Positions 5,472-14,491 are shown, numbered from the stretch's first letter. The stretch: 34,443 nucleotides of DNA from a candidate division WS2 bacterium ADurb.Bin280 (GCA_002071685.1 MWBO01000028.1:1-34443); one strand, 5' to 3'. The notes: generated by a model from the sequence alone, not told the origin. A program made the numbers and translations.

Positions 5472-6857
5472 ATGACTCAAGACAGACAAAAATTTGAAAA
5501 AATTATTTCTCTATGCAAGAGAAGAGGATTTGTTTTTCCATCATCAGAGATATATGGGGGGTTCGCCGCTGTTTATGACTATGGTCCATATGGCGTCGAA
5601 TTGTCCAACAACATCAAATCGGCTTGGTGGAAAGAGATGGTTCAATACCGCGAAGACATTGTCGGACTTGACTCGGCAATTTTCATGCATCCTAAAATAT
5701 GGGAAGCAAGCGGACACGTCAAGGGATTTTCCGATCCCTTAACAGAATGCAGAAAATGCAATCAACGTTTTCGAGTAGATACTTTACTTGATGACGCTGG
5801 CGTTTTTGCCGATGAAAAAATGTCTGAAGATGAGATAAACAAAATTTTTGACGACAACAAAGAAAAAATCGCCTGCCCTAATTGTTCGGCGAAAGACTTC
5901 GCTCGAGCAGAAAAATTTAATTTATTGGTTCAGTCAAATCTGGGAAATCTCACTCAAGATTGGACCAAGGACCCCACTTATCTTCGCGGCGAAACCTGTC
6001 AAGGAATTTATGTCAATTATAAAAACGTTCTCAATTCTTCCAGAGTAAAAATTCCTTTTGGCATTGCTCAAATCGGCAAGGCCTTTCGCAACGAGATAAC
6101 AGCCAGACAGTTCATCTTCAGAACAAGAGAGTTCGAACAGATGGAAATGCAGTATTTCGTTCACCCAAGCGAGGAGATGGATCATTACGAAAAGTGGCGA
6201 GAGCGCAGATGGAAATTTTATCTTGACATTGGACTAAAAGAAGAGAATCTCAAATGGCACAAGCACGAAAATCTGGTTTTCTACGCCAAGGAAGCTTATG
6301 ACATTGAATATAATTTTCCTTTTGGCTTCAAAGAGCTTGAAGGAGTGCACGCAAGGGGAAATTATGATTTGACGCAACATTCAAAATTTTCGAAAGTCGA
6401 ACTAGACTATCTCGATCCTGTATCGGGAGAAAAATACATTCCCCACATCGTCGAGACTTCCGCTGGAGTCGCTAGAACGTTTTTGGCGATAATCTCCGAC
6501 GCTTATACCGAAGAAGAAAATGAAGGAGAAATCAGAGTGGTTCTAAAGCTACCCTTTAAACTCTCGCCGATAAAGGTGGCGGTTTTTCCGCTTTTGAAGA
6601 ATAAACCGGAATTAGTAGAAAAGGCAAAAGCAATTTTTGACGACCTAAAACTCTCGCTGATGTGTGAATTCGACGACAATGGAAATGTCGGAAAAAGATA
6701 TAGAAGACAAGACGAGATAGGAACACCCTTTTGCGTGACAATTGACTTTGAGACTCTTGAAAACGACACGGTTACCATTAGAGATCGCGATTCCATGAAA
6801 CAGGAACGAATCGCAATAAAAGAACTAAGCAATCACTTGCAACAAAGAGTTAGCTAG
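5472..6857 (+). CDS. glyS: Glycyl-tRNA synthetase, class II alpha2 (GRS1) type
   Basis: This 461-residue cytoplasmic enzyme charges tRNA-Gly with glycine. The N-terminal class II motif is GGFAAVYDYGPYGVELSNNI. Two Cys pairs, CRKC and CPNC, frame an insertion that may bind zinc. Motif 2 surrounds GKAFRNEI..R..RTREFEQMEMQ, and motif 3 ends in ETSAGVARTFLA. The last about 95 residues form the HGTP anticodon-binding domain (KVAVFPLL ... KRYRRQDEIGTPFCVTID). The length is normal for the homodimeric type found in Archaea, eukaryotes and many bacteria, not the alpha2beta2 type. ATG 5472 has AAAGGA upstream. It is the only plus-strand backbone gene, and its 3' end overlaps the convergent parvulin gene by 4 bases. 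Confidence 0.97.
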   Translation: MTQDRQKFEKIISLCKRRGFVFPSSEIYGGFAAVYDYGPYGVELSNNIKSAWWKEMVQYREDIVGLDSAIFMHPKIWEASGHVKGFSDPLTECRKCNQRFRVDTLLDDAGVFADEKMSEDEINKIFDDNKEKIACPNCSAKDFARAEKFNLLVQSNLGNLTQDWTKDPTYLRGETCQGIYVNYKNVLNSSRVKIPFGIAQIGKAFRNEITARQFIFRTREFEQMEMQYFVHPSEEMDHYEKWRERRWKFYLDIGLKEENLKWHKHENLVFYAKEAYDIEYNFPFGFKELEGVHARGNYDLTQHSKFSKVELDYLDPVSGEKYIPHIVETSAGVARTFLAIISDAYTEEENEGEIRVVLKLPFKLSPIKVAVFPLLKNKPELVEKAKAIFDDLKLSLMCEFDDNGNVGKRYRRQDEIGTPFCVTIDFETLENDTVTIRDRDSMKQERIAIKELSNHLQQRVS

Positions 6858-7831
6858 ATATAGCTATTGATGTGATATCTGTTCTCCGCCTGTTCGTACC
6901 ATTGCGTCGGTTTTTCATCGATAGAACCGCTTTTTTGTTCAACTTTGAGTAAGTGGTATCCGAAAGATGACTTGACCACGCCACTCATCTCACCGGCATT
7001 GAGTTTGAAAAGTTCATTTTCCATTTCTTCAGGTAAGCCCGAAAGCTCCCTGAAAATATATTCGCCCTCTGCCAAGAGTCCACCACTCTCCTTTGTTTCC
7101 TGATCGGTACTTTCCGACTTTGCAACTTCTTCAAAATTTGCTCCTTCGCGGATTTTTTGTTCGAATTCTTTAGCTTTGTTCTCGTCTGTGAAAAGAATGT
7201 GTCTAGCGATAACTTTTGAGAATTTTTCCTCCCTGATTCTCTCTAGGGCAATTTTTGGTAACATCAGCTGTTTGAATTGGGTAACGTTCATACCATAACT
7301 GTTTTTGATAAAAGCAATCGCTTGCTCCTCTCCGCCGACGCCTCCAACCGCCTGTTCAAAAGCAGTATCGAGATCACTCCTCGTCACCACCACTCCAAGC
7401 CGTCCGGCTTCTTGCATAATGACGGCATCGTTTTGCATGTCCTCCAGAATACTTCTTTCGATGTCTTCCGGAACCTCAAGCTGCATTGCTTGGGCAAATG
7501 TTTTTGACCAAAGAATTTTTTGATTCAAACCCTTCGAGATAATGAATGTCCTGCCAACATTTGAAACCGGGAAGGGATAAACATAAGAAGCCCAAAAGTC
7601 GATCTTTTCGAATTTTTTTTGTTTATATAGACGAACACCGAAAGCAACCGCACCGATGACATAGAGCATACAGATAGATATTAGCGCAGTTTTGGCAATC
7701 GTTCGCCACCTTGGTCTTAATTTTTGGACAATGAGATTAAAGTATTTCTTGAAAAACGATCCCAGATTAACAAAGAATTTTAACAAAAACCTCTCCACAA
7801 CTCTAATTTTCGAGACTATCTTATTAAACAT
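6854..7831 (-). CDS. Membrane-anchored parvulin-type peptidyl-prolyl isomerase (PpiC/PrsA/SurA-like)
   Basis: This 325-residue protein has a long basic N-terminal cytoplasmic part, one membrane segment (about 44-68) and an extracellular portion. The parvulin core begins at IARHILFTDENKAKEFEQKI and continues through GANFEEVAKSESTD, SGGLLAEGEYI and VVKSSFGYHLLKVEQ, the usual order for rotamase domains. A SurA-N-like helical chaperone region lies before it. It would assist folding of secreted proteins outside the membrane. It is the last gene of the ruvB operon, 13 bases after the preceding stop, and meets glyS tail to tail with a 4-base overlap. The client proteins are unknown; the LCP, lamin-tail and fibre-like proteins nearby are candidates. 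Confidence 0.85.
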   Translation of the reverse strand: MFNKIVSKIRVVERFLLKFFVNLGSFFKKYFNLIVQKLRPRWRTIAKTALISICMLYVIGAVAFGVRLYKQKKFEKIDFWASYVYPFPVSNVGRTFIISKGLNQKILWSKTFAQAMQLEVPEDIERSILEDMQNDAVIMQEAGRLGVVVTRSDLDTAFEQAVGGVGGEEQAIAFIKNSYGMNVTQFKQLMLPKIALERIREEKFSKVIARHILFTDENKAKEFEQKIREGANFEEVAKSESTDQETKESGGLLAEGEYIFRELSGLPEEMENELFKLNAGEMSGVVKSSFGYHLLKVEQKSGSIDEKPTQWYEQAENRYHINSYI

Positions 7832-7844
7832 TTAGATACTCCAA

Positions 7845-8426
7845 TTAAATTCTGTAAAAAACTATCGACAACAAAAGTATACTTATCAACGATAGAAATG
7901 CAAACCGCTTGCCATCTATTTTTTGACTCAATACATCCCTCGTTATGGAATGAAAATTAAAAAACAAAACAGCCGTGATCGCCCCTTTGGAGATCTGGCT
8001 GGCATTAATAAAGCTGATCACCCAAAAAAGTTCGGTGAATATTAGCGAGAGAATTATCTTATAGAATATTTTTTCGGGGTTATTGAAGGGCCTGACGAGA
8101 TTTAGAAGGTAATTTGTCAACACAAAGGAAAGCAGAGCGAAGCCACCAATGGAAATCGCCTTGAGATATTCTTCGACAACAAAATCAGAAAAGAGAAAGA
8201 AACATGCAGTGGTTGAAAAAAAGAAAATTAATAGCGAAATAGCATCAGAGTCTTCATTGAACCAGATCAAATACAAGGAAGCCAGAAGCATCAGCGTTGA
8301 AACAACCATTACGATAGTCGTCCTGTCAATTGAAAGAAAAAATGCCACAAGAGCACAAACGGACAAAAACGAGATAATTCCGCTTGATACAATTTTTAGA
8401 TTTTTTGCCGAAAGTTTACTCTCCAT
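7845..8426 (-). CDS. Small multi-pass membrane protein of unknown function
   Basis: About 193 residues with six apparent membrane segments: ISFLSVCALVAFFL, TTIVMVVSTLMLLASLYLIW, AISLLIFFFSTTACFFLF, ISIGGFALLSFVLTNYLL, a segment around IILSLIFTELFWVISFI and a C-terminal FAFLSLISILLLSIVFY. I see no catalytic motif and recognise no family. The start is taken as ATG 8426 (MESKLSAKN), which overlaps the end of the LCP gene by 11 bases. An in-frame upstream start at 8444 would lengthen that overlap. It sits between an LCP ligase and a parvulin, so an envelope role is likely, but no more can be said. Confidence 0.75.
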   Translation of the reverse strand: MESKLSAKNLKIVSSGIISFLSVCALVAFFLSIDRTTIVMVVSTLMLLASLYLIWFNEDSDAISLLIFFFSTTACFFLFSDFVVEEYLKAISIGGFALLSFVLTNYLLNLVRPFNNPEKIFYKIILSLIFTELFWVISFINASQISKGAITAVLFFNFHSITRDVLSQKIDGKRFAFLSLISILLLSIVFYRI

Positions 8427-9810
8427 AGTCACTGCCAATAACAATCTTGATTACATTCTTTTCAGAGTAGCTCTCAATTTTGGCATTTGTCAATAGAGAG
8501 GATATTTCGTCAAAGGTTATGGAGCTTCCGCTTCCGTTGTAGATCGTCGTTCTGGATAAGCGCTCATCGTTTGTGTCAATCTTGTCAGGATATATTCCAT
8601 AAGCTTCAAGTCGTTTGGCAAATTTCGTAGCCAGTCCGACAGTGCCAGAACCGTTATAAAGTTCCACCGTAGGTTTTATCTCATCTTCTTGCTTAAAAAT
8701 ATTTTGCACGAATTTTTGAACTTGGCTGAAATCACCGGCTTTTGGCTTGATATAATAACCGTTTTCATTCACCGAATAGAGAAGGCCGTCCTTCGAATCA
8801 GTAGATAAAACTTTGCTGATAATTTTTGATGTGTCGAGGTCCTTCAGATGACTTATAAAATCTTTAAACTCAGGGATGCCCATATCGGTCTTGACGTGAT
8901 CGCCCAAACTTTCAAGAAGATTAGAGATTTTTATAGGATTTGACAAAAAGCCCAACGAAAGAGCCTTTTCCTTAATAGCCATCACCACCTGTTGTTGCCT
9001 GGCTGCTCGCGCAAAATCCGAACCCTCACCGTTGCTACCATGACGCGATCTAGAATATTTAAGGGCGGTAACCCCGTCCATCTTTTGCTCGCCCGCCTTG
9101 ACCGAAAATGGCTCGTAACCGTCAGTCTTAACATACTCTCCAGACTTTGTGAAATAATCCTTGGGATATTGTGGATCATAAAATGCAGTTTCAACATTTA
9201 CCGTAACGCCACCGAGGGAGTCCACTACACTTTTTAATCCCACAAAGTCCAAAGACACGTAATAATGAATCGGTACACCGACAACTTCTTTGATGGTTGA
9301 TTCAAGTAATTTTACACCATCAGCTTCTTTGCCCTTTTTGTCGCTGGCTTTAGACTGTGAGTATCCGGTTTTATATACAGCGTTTATTTTTTCCTTGCCG
9401 TTGCCTGGTATTGTTACCTGTAAATCTCTTGGCACAGAAACCATCGCAACCTTGTCGTCATCGGTTCTAATCCGTACAATCTGTATCGTATCAGTTAATC
9501 CGGCCGCTTGATCTTTTCCCAGCATTAGAATATTGGTCACACCATCTGTCTGCTTGAGACTGGAACGGCTAATGATGTCTCTGAATGAAATGCTATCGGG
9601 CAAGACTTCGTTGGCCGCCGAAATGGCCGAAAAACCAATAGAGCCAAAATAAAACAAAATAGCTCCCAAAATCAAAACAATTGAAAGAAAAATAAACTTT
9701 TTGTTTCGCTTCTTCTTCTCCTTAACTGTTTGATATTTTGTCGAGCCCTTTAACTTTGTCTCGTATAAAACGCCATCTTTGTGGCTGATGCTATGCCTTC
9801 TTCTCACCAT
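8416..9810 (-). CDS. LytR-CpsA-Psr (LCP) family ligase with LytR_C domain
   Basis: The protein has about 464 residues from ATG 9810; ATG 9846 would add 12. A basic cytoplasmic tail precedes one membrane segment (FIFLSIVLILGAILFYFG). The LCP domain has the usual order: NILMLGKDQ, TDTIQIVRI with the metal-binding Asp, MVSVPRDLQVTI, GGVTVNV and the Arg-rich ALKYSRSRH...DFARAARQQQVV. The C-terminal LytR_C domain runs from PTVELYNGSG to IKIVIGSDY. LCP enzymes transfer polyprenyl-linked glycans to peptidoglycan or surface proteins outside the membrane. The 9810 start limits overlap with the preceding short gene to 20 bases. Neither start has a clear Shine-Dalgarno. The substrate is unknown. Confidence 0.92.
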   Translation of the reverse strand: MVRRRHSISHKDGVLYETKLKGSTKYQTVKEKKKRNKKFIFLSIVLILGAILFYFGSIGFSAISAANEVLPDSISFRDIISRSSLKQTDGVTNILMLGKDQAAGLTDTIQIVRIRTDDDKVAMVSVPRDLQVTIPGNGKEKINAVYKTGYSQSKASDKKGKEADGVKLLESTIKEVVGVPIHYYVSLDFVGLKSVVDSLGGVTVNVETAFYDPQYPKDYFTKSGEYVKTDGYEPFSVKAGEQKMDGVTALKYSRSRHGSNGEGSDFARAARQQQVVMAIKEKALSLGFLSNPIKISNLLESLGDHVKTDMGIPEFKDFISHLKDLDTSKIISKVLSTDSKDGLLYSVNENGYYIKPKAGDFSQVQKFVQNIFKQEDEIKPTVELYNGSGTVGLATKFAKRLEAYGIYPDKIDTNDERLSRTTIYNGSGSSITFDEISSLLTNAKIESYSEKNVIKIVIGSDYGE

Positions 9811-10057
9811 CGTTATATTGTGGAAAAACTTGTTTCCCCTCCCCATTAAAATAATTCATCAAGTTTGCAAAAAGGTAAACCTGCCGTTTAAAAGTATAAG
9901 AGCCACAGTCACCACTTATTTGCACTCTTTTTATCATTGTCCCATATTTTCGAGCAAGTGACAAAAGGTCGCCGAGCTCTCCATCGGAAACCAAGACTTT
10001 ATCGCCGTCAAAAACGCTAACCAGTCGAGGATTTTTTATCTTTACAAGCAAGTTCAT
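9791..10057 (-). CDS. Very short TsaB-like protein
   Basis: This 88-residue protein follows tsaE with an ATGA overlap (10054-10057). TsaB partners TsaD and TsaE in making the t6A base of tRNA and is normally about 200-240 residues. The sequence ISGDCGSYTFKRQVYLFANL near 47-66 resembles the TsaB signature GPGSFTGLRIG...A..LA. The N-terminal VSVFDGDKVLVSDGELGDLL resembles the opening strands and helix. It would be only the first TsaB lobe, with the second actin-like lobe missing and the GPGS loop altered to GDCGS. The genomic position next to tsaE supports the assignment. This is recognition by eye; an unrelated small protein cannot be excluded. Confidence 0.5.
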   Translation of the reverse strand: MNLLVKIKNPRLVSVFDGDKVLVSDGELGDLLSLARKYGTMIKRVQISGDCGSYTFKRQVYLFANLMNYFNGEGKQVFPQYNDGEKKA

Positions 10058-10485
10058 AAATCAGTTACCTCCACTTGTCGCTCGTATTTTTGGCCAACCT
10101 TAATCTTAATATGAAAATCCATCAGCTCAAAAAGCTTCGGCATATTCTCAATCCACTCAACGGCTATCAGACCGTTTTCCAGATTAATAATCTCCGAAAT
10201 CTCTTCTAAATCTCTTTTACTAATATCATCAAACCTGTAAAGATCGAGGTGACGCAAGATCGGCCATTTGTTGTCGTTCGTATTGTACTGCTTGGAAATT
10301 GTAAAAGTCGGACTCGTCACTGGTTCTTTTATACCGAGTTTTTGCGCAAGACCTTTGACCAAAGTAGTCTTTCCGCTCCCCAGATCACCGGTTAGACCAA
10401 TTTTAATAGAAGGAGCTACTTTTTTAGTAAGCACGCTCCAGATATTTTCAACCAATTCATTCTCGTTCCTTGCCGTAAATTTCAT
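10054..10485 (-). CDS. tsaE: tRNA t6A biosynthesis ATPase TsaE
   Basis: This 143-residue P-loop protein has Walker A GDLGSGKTTLVKGLAQKLG near 34-52. SPTFTISKQY follows, with the conserved T of switch I, then LDLYRFDD and the closing strand AVEWIENMP. TsaE works with TsaB and TsaD, using ATP to reset the complex that makes threonylcarbamoyladenosine in tRNA. Its length is typical. It overlaps the lamin-tail gene by 29 bases and the TsaB-like gene by 4, so the three are surely co-transcribed. No tsaD is in the window. Confidence 0.95.
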   Translation of the reverse strand: MKFTARNENELVENIWSVLTKKVAPSIKIGLTGDLGSGKTTLVKGLAQKLGIKEPVTSPTFTISKQYNTNDNKWPILRHLDLYRFDDISKRDLEEISEIINLENGLIAVEWIENMPKLFELMDFHIKIKVGQKYERQVEVTDL

Positions 10486-12289
10486 ATAACATTACCACTA
10501 ATACGAAGCTCAAAATGCCAGATAATTGTAGCATAAACAGGGCATTTTTTAAACTCTGCGATGGCATTTTACTGCTAGAACCCAAAACAGCGCTTGCTAA
10601 CTTTTTCGATCGTCTAGTAGTCGTAGTTCTTTTTTCTACCTTCGTTTCCAGAATGTAGTCGTTTGTAGGGTCGCTGTCTTGACTGGCGCCACCGCTTTGC
10701 GGTGAAATTTCAGATGACGACTGGATTGAAATTTTGCATGCTGTTATAAAAAGGGGCTTTGTATTTTCTATCCGTCCTTCAACCGCCAAAGTATCACCAT
10801 TTTGGACAACGTCATTGTTCGTGTTTGCGACATCCACCCTCCCGTAGGGCAACTCGACGGCAAAAGAAGACCTCTCCACCTCGACAACCCTAGCCGATAA
10901 AACAACCTGCAACCCGAGAGATTTTTGCGCCTCCTCTTGCGAGATATCACTAAGCTTTCCAGCTTGCATTATAATATTTTCTGATTTGGGCGTCGGAATT
11001 TGCGACCAATACCAGAGATCTGCCCACTTACTATAACTTAAATTCTTTTTTGATGAGGATGACAAAATAGACACTTCATCAACTTTCTCATCTTCGCCAT
11101 TATAAAGAGTCAAGACATCACCAGAATCATTGATAGAAATATTGCTTTCGTTTTTAAAAAAAACCGCATACTGCCCGAACTCAAGTTCGGTATTGGAAAA
11201 ATAAAAACGCTTCCCGGAAGCATCTGCAATACTCCAAGAATCTAGATTTATTGTATCCAGCGACGCATTAACAATTTCGAAATATTCGTCGTCCGAGTCC
11301 TTCAAGCCGTCTTGATTATAATCAAAGTCGTAAGGATGGGGCATCACTTCGCTAATAAAAACATCTTTTGAATCTTGATAAAAAGCTATCTCAAATAGAC
11401 TCTCGTCAAAAAGACCCGTTTTATCAACAAAAATTAACTTTAGGGTTGAATTTTTTGAAAACTTACCTAGATTAATTTTCTTGGTTTTGGCGGAAAAATT
11501 CCAAGATTTGCCCTCACTATCTTCCACGACCAACGATTCAAGATCACTAAAAAAATCATAAATATCGGAGTCAATTTCAAAGACGACCGGATCTCCTTTT
11601 TTAAATTTTGTCTTGGACAAAACAAGACGATTTATCTTAGGCCTACCCGACTGATTTGGCGTAGCGCATTCGACTGCCAAATCATCAAGATTTTCTCTTT
11701 GTGTGCAAAAAGAGTTAGGGTCTCCCTCTTGCTGATATACTCCCCAAGAACTATCTTTATCGCCGGCCAAGCGGTCAAATACTTTTCTGAAAATAGAACT
11801 CTTTTTGTAGTCATAAAAAAACGGCTTTCCGCCATCACCGGCAACATCGACCTTATTACCATCTTTATCAAGAAGTTTGATCTGAAAATTTGAATTGGAA
11901 AGAGAGAGGGAGGGGTCTACAATATCCGGAATGACATTTAAGATCGACTGGCCTTTCGTAAATGAATGATCCTCGCTATTGTTTGAGATCAAAAAATACC
12001 CCTTTGGAGCAATTTGACCGACTTCAATTGTCAGAATTGTTTCATCTTTGACTCCATCATAGAGTGAGTAGCCCTCGAGATTTACGATTTGCGCTCCATC
12101 ATTATAAAGCTCCACCCATTCATCGCTTGAAGATGCCAGAGATCCGTTCCACATTATCTCACTAAAATAAATTCCGCCCTCGCTTGCCAAAACCGCCTTG
12201 GGGGCAAAAAATTGGAGAACAAAAATCAGCAAACTCGCACAGAATGCAAAATAAAGATTAAAGATTTTCTTTCGTCTTCGCCCCACCAT
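10457..12289 (-). CDS. Secreted lamin-tail-domain protein with C-terminal membrane anchor
   Basis: About 610 residues from ATG 12289 (an in-frame ATG at 12310 adds 7). A signal peptide ends near AVLASEGG. Two lamin-tail domains are visible: IYFSEIMWNGS...DEWVELYND...LEGYSLYDG (about 45-150) and VFISEVMPHPYDF...DEYFEIVNAS...LDSWSIADASGKRF (about 300-400). Between them is a beta-rich module with an ion-binding-like acidic stretch DYNQDGLKDSDDE near the second domain. A small OB-like segment (VVLSARVVEVERSSFAVEL) follows, then a Thr/Arg-rich linker and a membrane helix near the end. Lamin-tail domains in bacteria occur in surface proteins and with nucleases, but no nuclease motif is seen here. 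It overlaps ruvB by 32 bases and tsaE by 29, an unusual site for a surface protein. Confidence 0.82.
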   Translation of the reverse strand: MVGRRRKKIFNLYFAFCASLLIFVLQFFAPKAVLASEGGIYFSEIMWNGSLASSSDEWVELYNDGAQIVNLEGYSLYDGVKDETILTIEVGQIAPKGYFLISNNSEDHSFTKGQSILNVIPDIVDPSLSLSNSNFQIKLLDKDGNKVDVAGDGGKPFFYDYKKSSIFRKVFDRLAGDKDSSWGVYQQEGDPNSFCTQRENLDDLAVECATPNQSGRPKINRLVLSKTKFKKGDPVVFEIDSDIYDFFSDLESLVVEDSEGKSWNFSAKTKKINLGKFSKNSTLKLIFVDKTGLFDESLFEIAFYQDSKDVFISEVMPHPYDFDYNQDGLKDSDDEYFEIVNASLDTINLDSWSIADASGKRFYFSNTELEFGQYAVFFKNESNISINDSGDVLTLYNGEDEKVDEVSILSSSSKKNLSYSKWADLWYWSQIPTPKSENIIMQAGKLSDISQEEAQKSLGLQVVLSARVVEVERSSFAVELPYGRVDVANTNNDVVQNGDTLAVEGRIENTKPLFITACKISIQSSSEISPQSGGASQDSDPTNDYILETKVEKRTTTTRRSKKLASAVLGSSSKMPSQSLKNALFMLQLSGILSFVLVVMLYEIYGKERE

Positions 12290-13280
12290 AATTGCTTTGA
12301 TGTGGAACAAAATTTATATCGCAGGCCGGCGTTGTCATTCTTCCCTTTGGTGTTCTTTTGATAAAACCGATCTGCATAAGATATGGCTCAATAACCTCTT
12401 CAATGGTATTTCTATCGATTGAAGTTGCGGCCGACAATGTTTCGACACCGACCGGACCGCCGTCAAATTTATGAAGAAGGGTCGAAAGATATTTTCTATC
12501 TGTTTCGTCAAGCCCCAAATGGTCAACGCCAATATCGCTTAGCGCTTTTGAGGTAATGTCAAGACCGGCAACTCCTTGTTCGTAAACCGTAGCAAAATCT
12601 CTTACTCTCTTAAGAAGTCGATTGGCTATCCTAGGTGTTTTTCTGGCTCGCTTGGCAATTTCTTTGACACTTTGTTGATCGATCTTGATATCAAGTATTT
12701 TTGATGATCTCTCGAGAATTTTCCCAATCTCATCATCGCTATAAAAATCTAGGGCGTGAATAATTCCGAATCTATCACGCATGGGCGAGGAAAGCAGACT
12801 GATTCTGGTGGTGGCACCAATTAAAGTAAATTTGGGCAAATCGACTCTCAAAGTCTTGGCGCCAGGCCCCTTGCCTACGACAATGTCAACAGCATAATCC
12901 TCCATGGCCGGATACAAAATTTCCTCAACAACTTTCCCCAGTCGATGAATTTCATCAATGAAAATAATATCTGATTCTTCAAGAGAGGTTAATATCGAAA
13001 CTAAATCACCGGCCCTTTCAATCGCCGGCCCAGAAGTAATTTTCAAATTTGACCCTGTTTCACTGGCCATCACGTGAGCAAGTGTCGTTTTGCCAAGACC
13101 GGGAGGGCCGTAAAACAATATATGCTCAAGTGGCTCCTTTCTAATCTTGGCTGCTTCAACAAAAACCCTCAATGCGTCCTTGGTTTTCTCCTGACCGATG
13201 TATTCCTTGAACTTCCTCGGACGCAGAGTATTCTCCAGAATATCTTCTTCAATTTCAATAGGTTCGCCTATATTTTGCAT
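12258..13280 (-). CDS. ruvB: Holliday junction branch-migration ATPase RuvB
   Basis: This 340-residue AAA+ motor drives RuvA-bound Holliday junctions. Walker A is GPPGLGKTTLAHVMA, Walker B is IIFIDEIHRL, sensor 1 is TLIGATTR and the arginine finger region is LSSPMRDRFG. The C-terminal winged helix runs through VGVETLSAATSIDRNTIEEVIEPYLMQIGFIKRTPKGR. The full typical length is present. ATG 13280 lies 7 bases after a TATAAT box with no room for a Shine-Dalgarno, so translation is probably leaderless. It heads the operon that continues to the parvulin gene. Confidence 0.98.
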   Translation of the reverse strand: MQNIGEPIEIEEDILENTLRPRKFKEYIGQEKTKDALRVFVEAAKIRKEPLEHILFYGPPGLGKTTLAHVMASETGSNLKITSGPAIERAGDLVSILTSLEESDIIFIDEIHRLGKVVEEILYPAMEDYAVDIVVGKGPGAKTLRVDLPKFTLIGATTRISLLSSPMRDRFGIIHALDFYSDDEIGKILERSSKILDIKIDQQSVKEIAKRARKTPRIANRLLKRVRDFATVYEQGVAGLDITSKALSDIGVDHLGLDETDRKYLSTLLHKFDGGPVGVETLSAATSIDRNTIEEVIEPYLMQIGFIKRTPKGRMTTPACDINFVPHQSNYGGAKTKENL

Positions 13281-13286
13281 GAGGCA

Positions 13287-13315
13287 ATTATAGATTAAAA
13301 AAAACCAGTAAACAA
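13287..13315 (-). promoter_or_regulatory. ruvB promoter giving a leaderless mRNA
   Basis: TATAAT (13292-13287) is preceded by 17 bases and TTGTTT (13315-13310). The expected transcription start coincides with the A of the ruvB ATG at 13280. Confidence 0.72.
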
Positions 13316-13322
13316 ATTTTCC

Positions 13323-14474
13323 TTAATAAATATATGAGTGTCCACCGTAATCAGAGGGCGTAACATTGTGTCTGTAGCTATATGATTCCTTGACCCAGTT
13401 GTATTCCGAAATATCTATTGTTCCATCTGAATTAACCGCCTCGACAATAGCAACATGCCCGTGAGATGAGGTGATGGAAGACCCGAGCCAGCTTATTATC
13501 GCCCCGACGCGAGGGCTTGAAGATACATTATAACCCTGATCCCGAGCCAGTGTTGGCCAATTTTTGGCGTCGCCGCTTCCCGGACGAGTATTGGTCCAGC
13601 TCTTTCCCAAAACTACGTTCCAATACCAAGCCGCGTAAGAAGTGCACTGGCAAGTATAAAATCTCCAAGGGTCAACGTTTCCACAGGAATACGGATACCC
13701 CCCGCTCCCTCCGGTAAGGGTTTCCTTGCCACCACTGACCCTCCTCTGCCTTTCTGCATAAATGGCGGCGGATACCTGAGAGACCTCCTTCTGAAGCTTC
13801 TTTACCAGAGCCTCATATTCCTTTTGCTGTTGCAAAGTCATGCTCTTGAGGTTTTCTTTTTGGGAAACCTGATTTTCAGCACTTTTTTTGTAAGAAATTT
13901 GTTGATTATTTAGTTGATCAAGTTCGGCTTTTTTCGCCTCTTGGTCGGATTTTCTTTGCTCCATGTCTTTTTTTGCCTGTTTCACTTGAGCATAAACGCT
14001 TTTCACCTGATTTTCGACCGATTGAATATATTTTGACTGATTGATAATGTCAGAAAAATTACTGCCGCTCAAAATAAGCTCGTAATCGGATTTATTAGAT
14101 GCTTTGTATATCTCTCTTATTGAGTCGTCAAGGCGCGCCTTGAGAGATTCGAGCTCTTTTTGCTTTAATTCAATATCTCCCGAGAGCGATTCGATAGTTT
14201 TCGAGGCTTCGTCAATTTGCGTCGATGTTTGCTCAATCTTCTGTTGAGTACTGGAGATATCAGATTCCAGAGAGCCGATCTGTTTTGACAGACTGTTTGC
14301 CTCGGCCGCTTTACTTTCAGCCGCCGATTCATATTTTTCTACTTCCTGATTGAGAGAGTTCCTTTTGTTGAGCAAGTCGTCAAGCGATGCTGCTTGTGAT
14401 TGTCCAAATGAAAATGAGGTAATCAGCAGAACCGATAAAACCTTAACCGCTCTTTTTACAATCCCTTCCTTCAT
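13323..14474 (-). CDS. PcsB-like secreted coiled-coil CHAP peptidoglycan hydrolase
   Basis: This 383-residue protein has a signal peptide (about 1-28, ending SQAAS) and a long coiled coil with heptads rich in K, E, Q and S (about 30-245). A short Gly-rich hinge leads to a CHAP domain (about 265-383). The catalytic Cys is in TCQCTSYAAWYW and the His in SHGHVAIVEAV, followed by ISEYNW as the acidic partner strand. CHAP enzymes cut peptidoglycan as amidases or endopeptidases. Immediately upstream are ftsE and ftsX. The FtsEX complex activates such coiled-coil hydrolases (PcsB in streptococci) during division, so the same pairing is inferred. A TATAAT 8 bases before ATG 14474 suggests it also has its own leaderless transcript. 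Confidence 0.92.
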   Translation of the reverse strand: MKEGIVKRAVKVLSVLLITSFSFGQSQAASLDDLLNKRNSLNQEVEKYESAAESKAAEANSLSKQIGSLESDISSTQQKIEQTSTQIDEASKTIESLSGDIELKQKELESLKARLDDSIREIYKASNKSDYELILSGSNFSDIINQSKYIQSVENQVKSVYAQVKQAKKDMEQRKSDQEAKKAELDQLNNQQISYKKSAENQVSQKENLKSMTLQQQKEYEALVKKLQKEVSQVSAAIYAERQRRVSGGKETLTGGSGGYPYSCGNVDPWRFYTCQCTSYAAWYWNVVLGKSWTNTRPGSGDAKNWPTLARDQGYNVSSSPRVGAIISWLGSSITSSHGHVAIVEAVNSDGTIDISEYNWVKESYSYRHNVTPSDYGGHSYIY

Positions 14475-14482
14475 AGCTTTGT

Positions 14483-14491
14483 ATTATACCA
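14483..14491 (-). promoter_or_regulatory. Extended -10 promoter for the pcsB-like gene
   Basis: TGG-TATAAT on the minus strand (14491-14483) fits an extended -10. There is no good -35. The start would fall 1-2 bases before the ATG at 14474, giving a practically leaderless mRNA. Confidence 0.55.
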
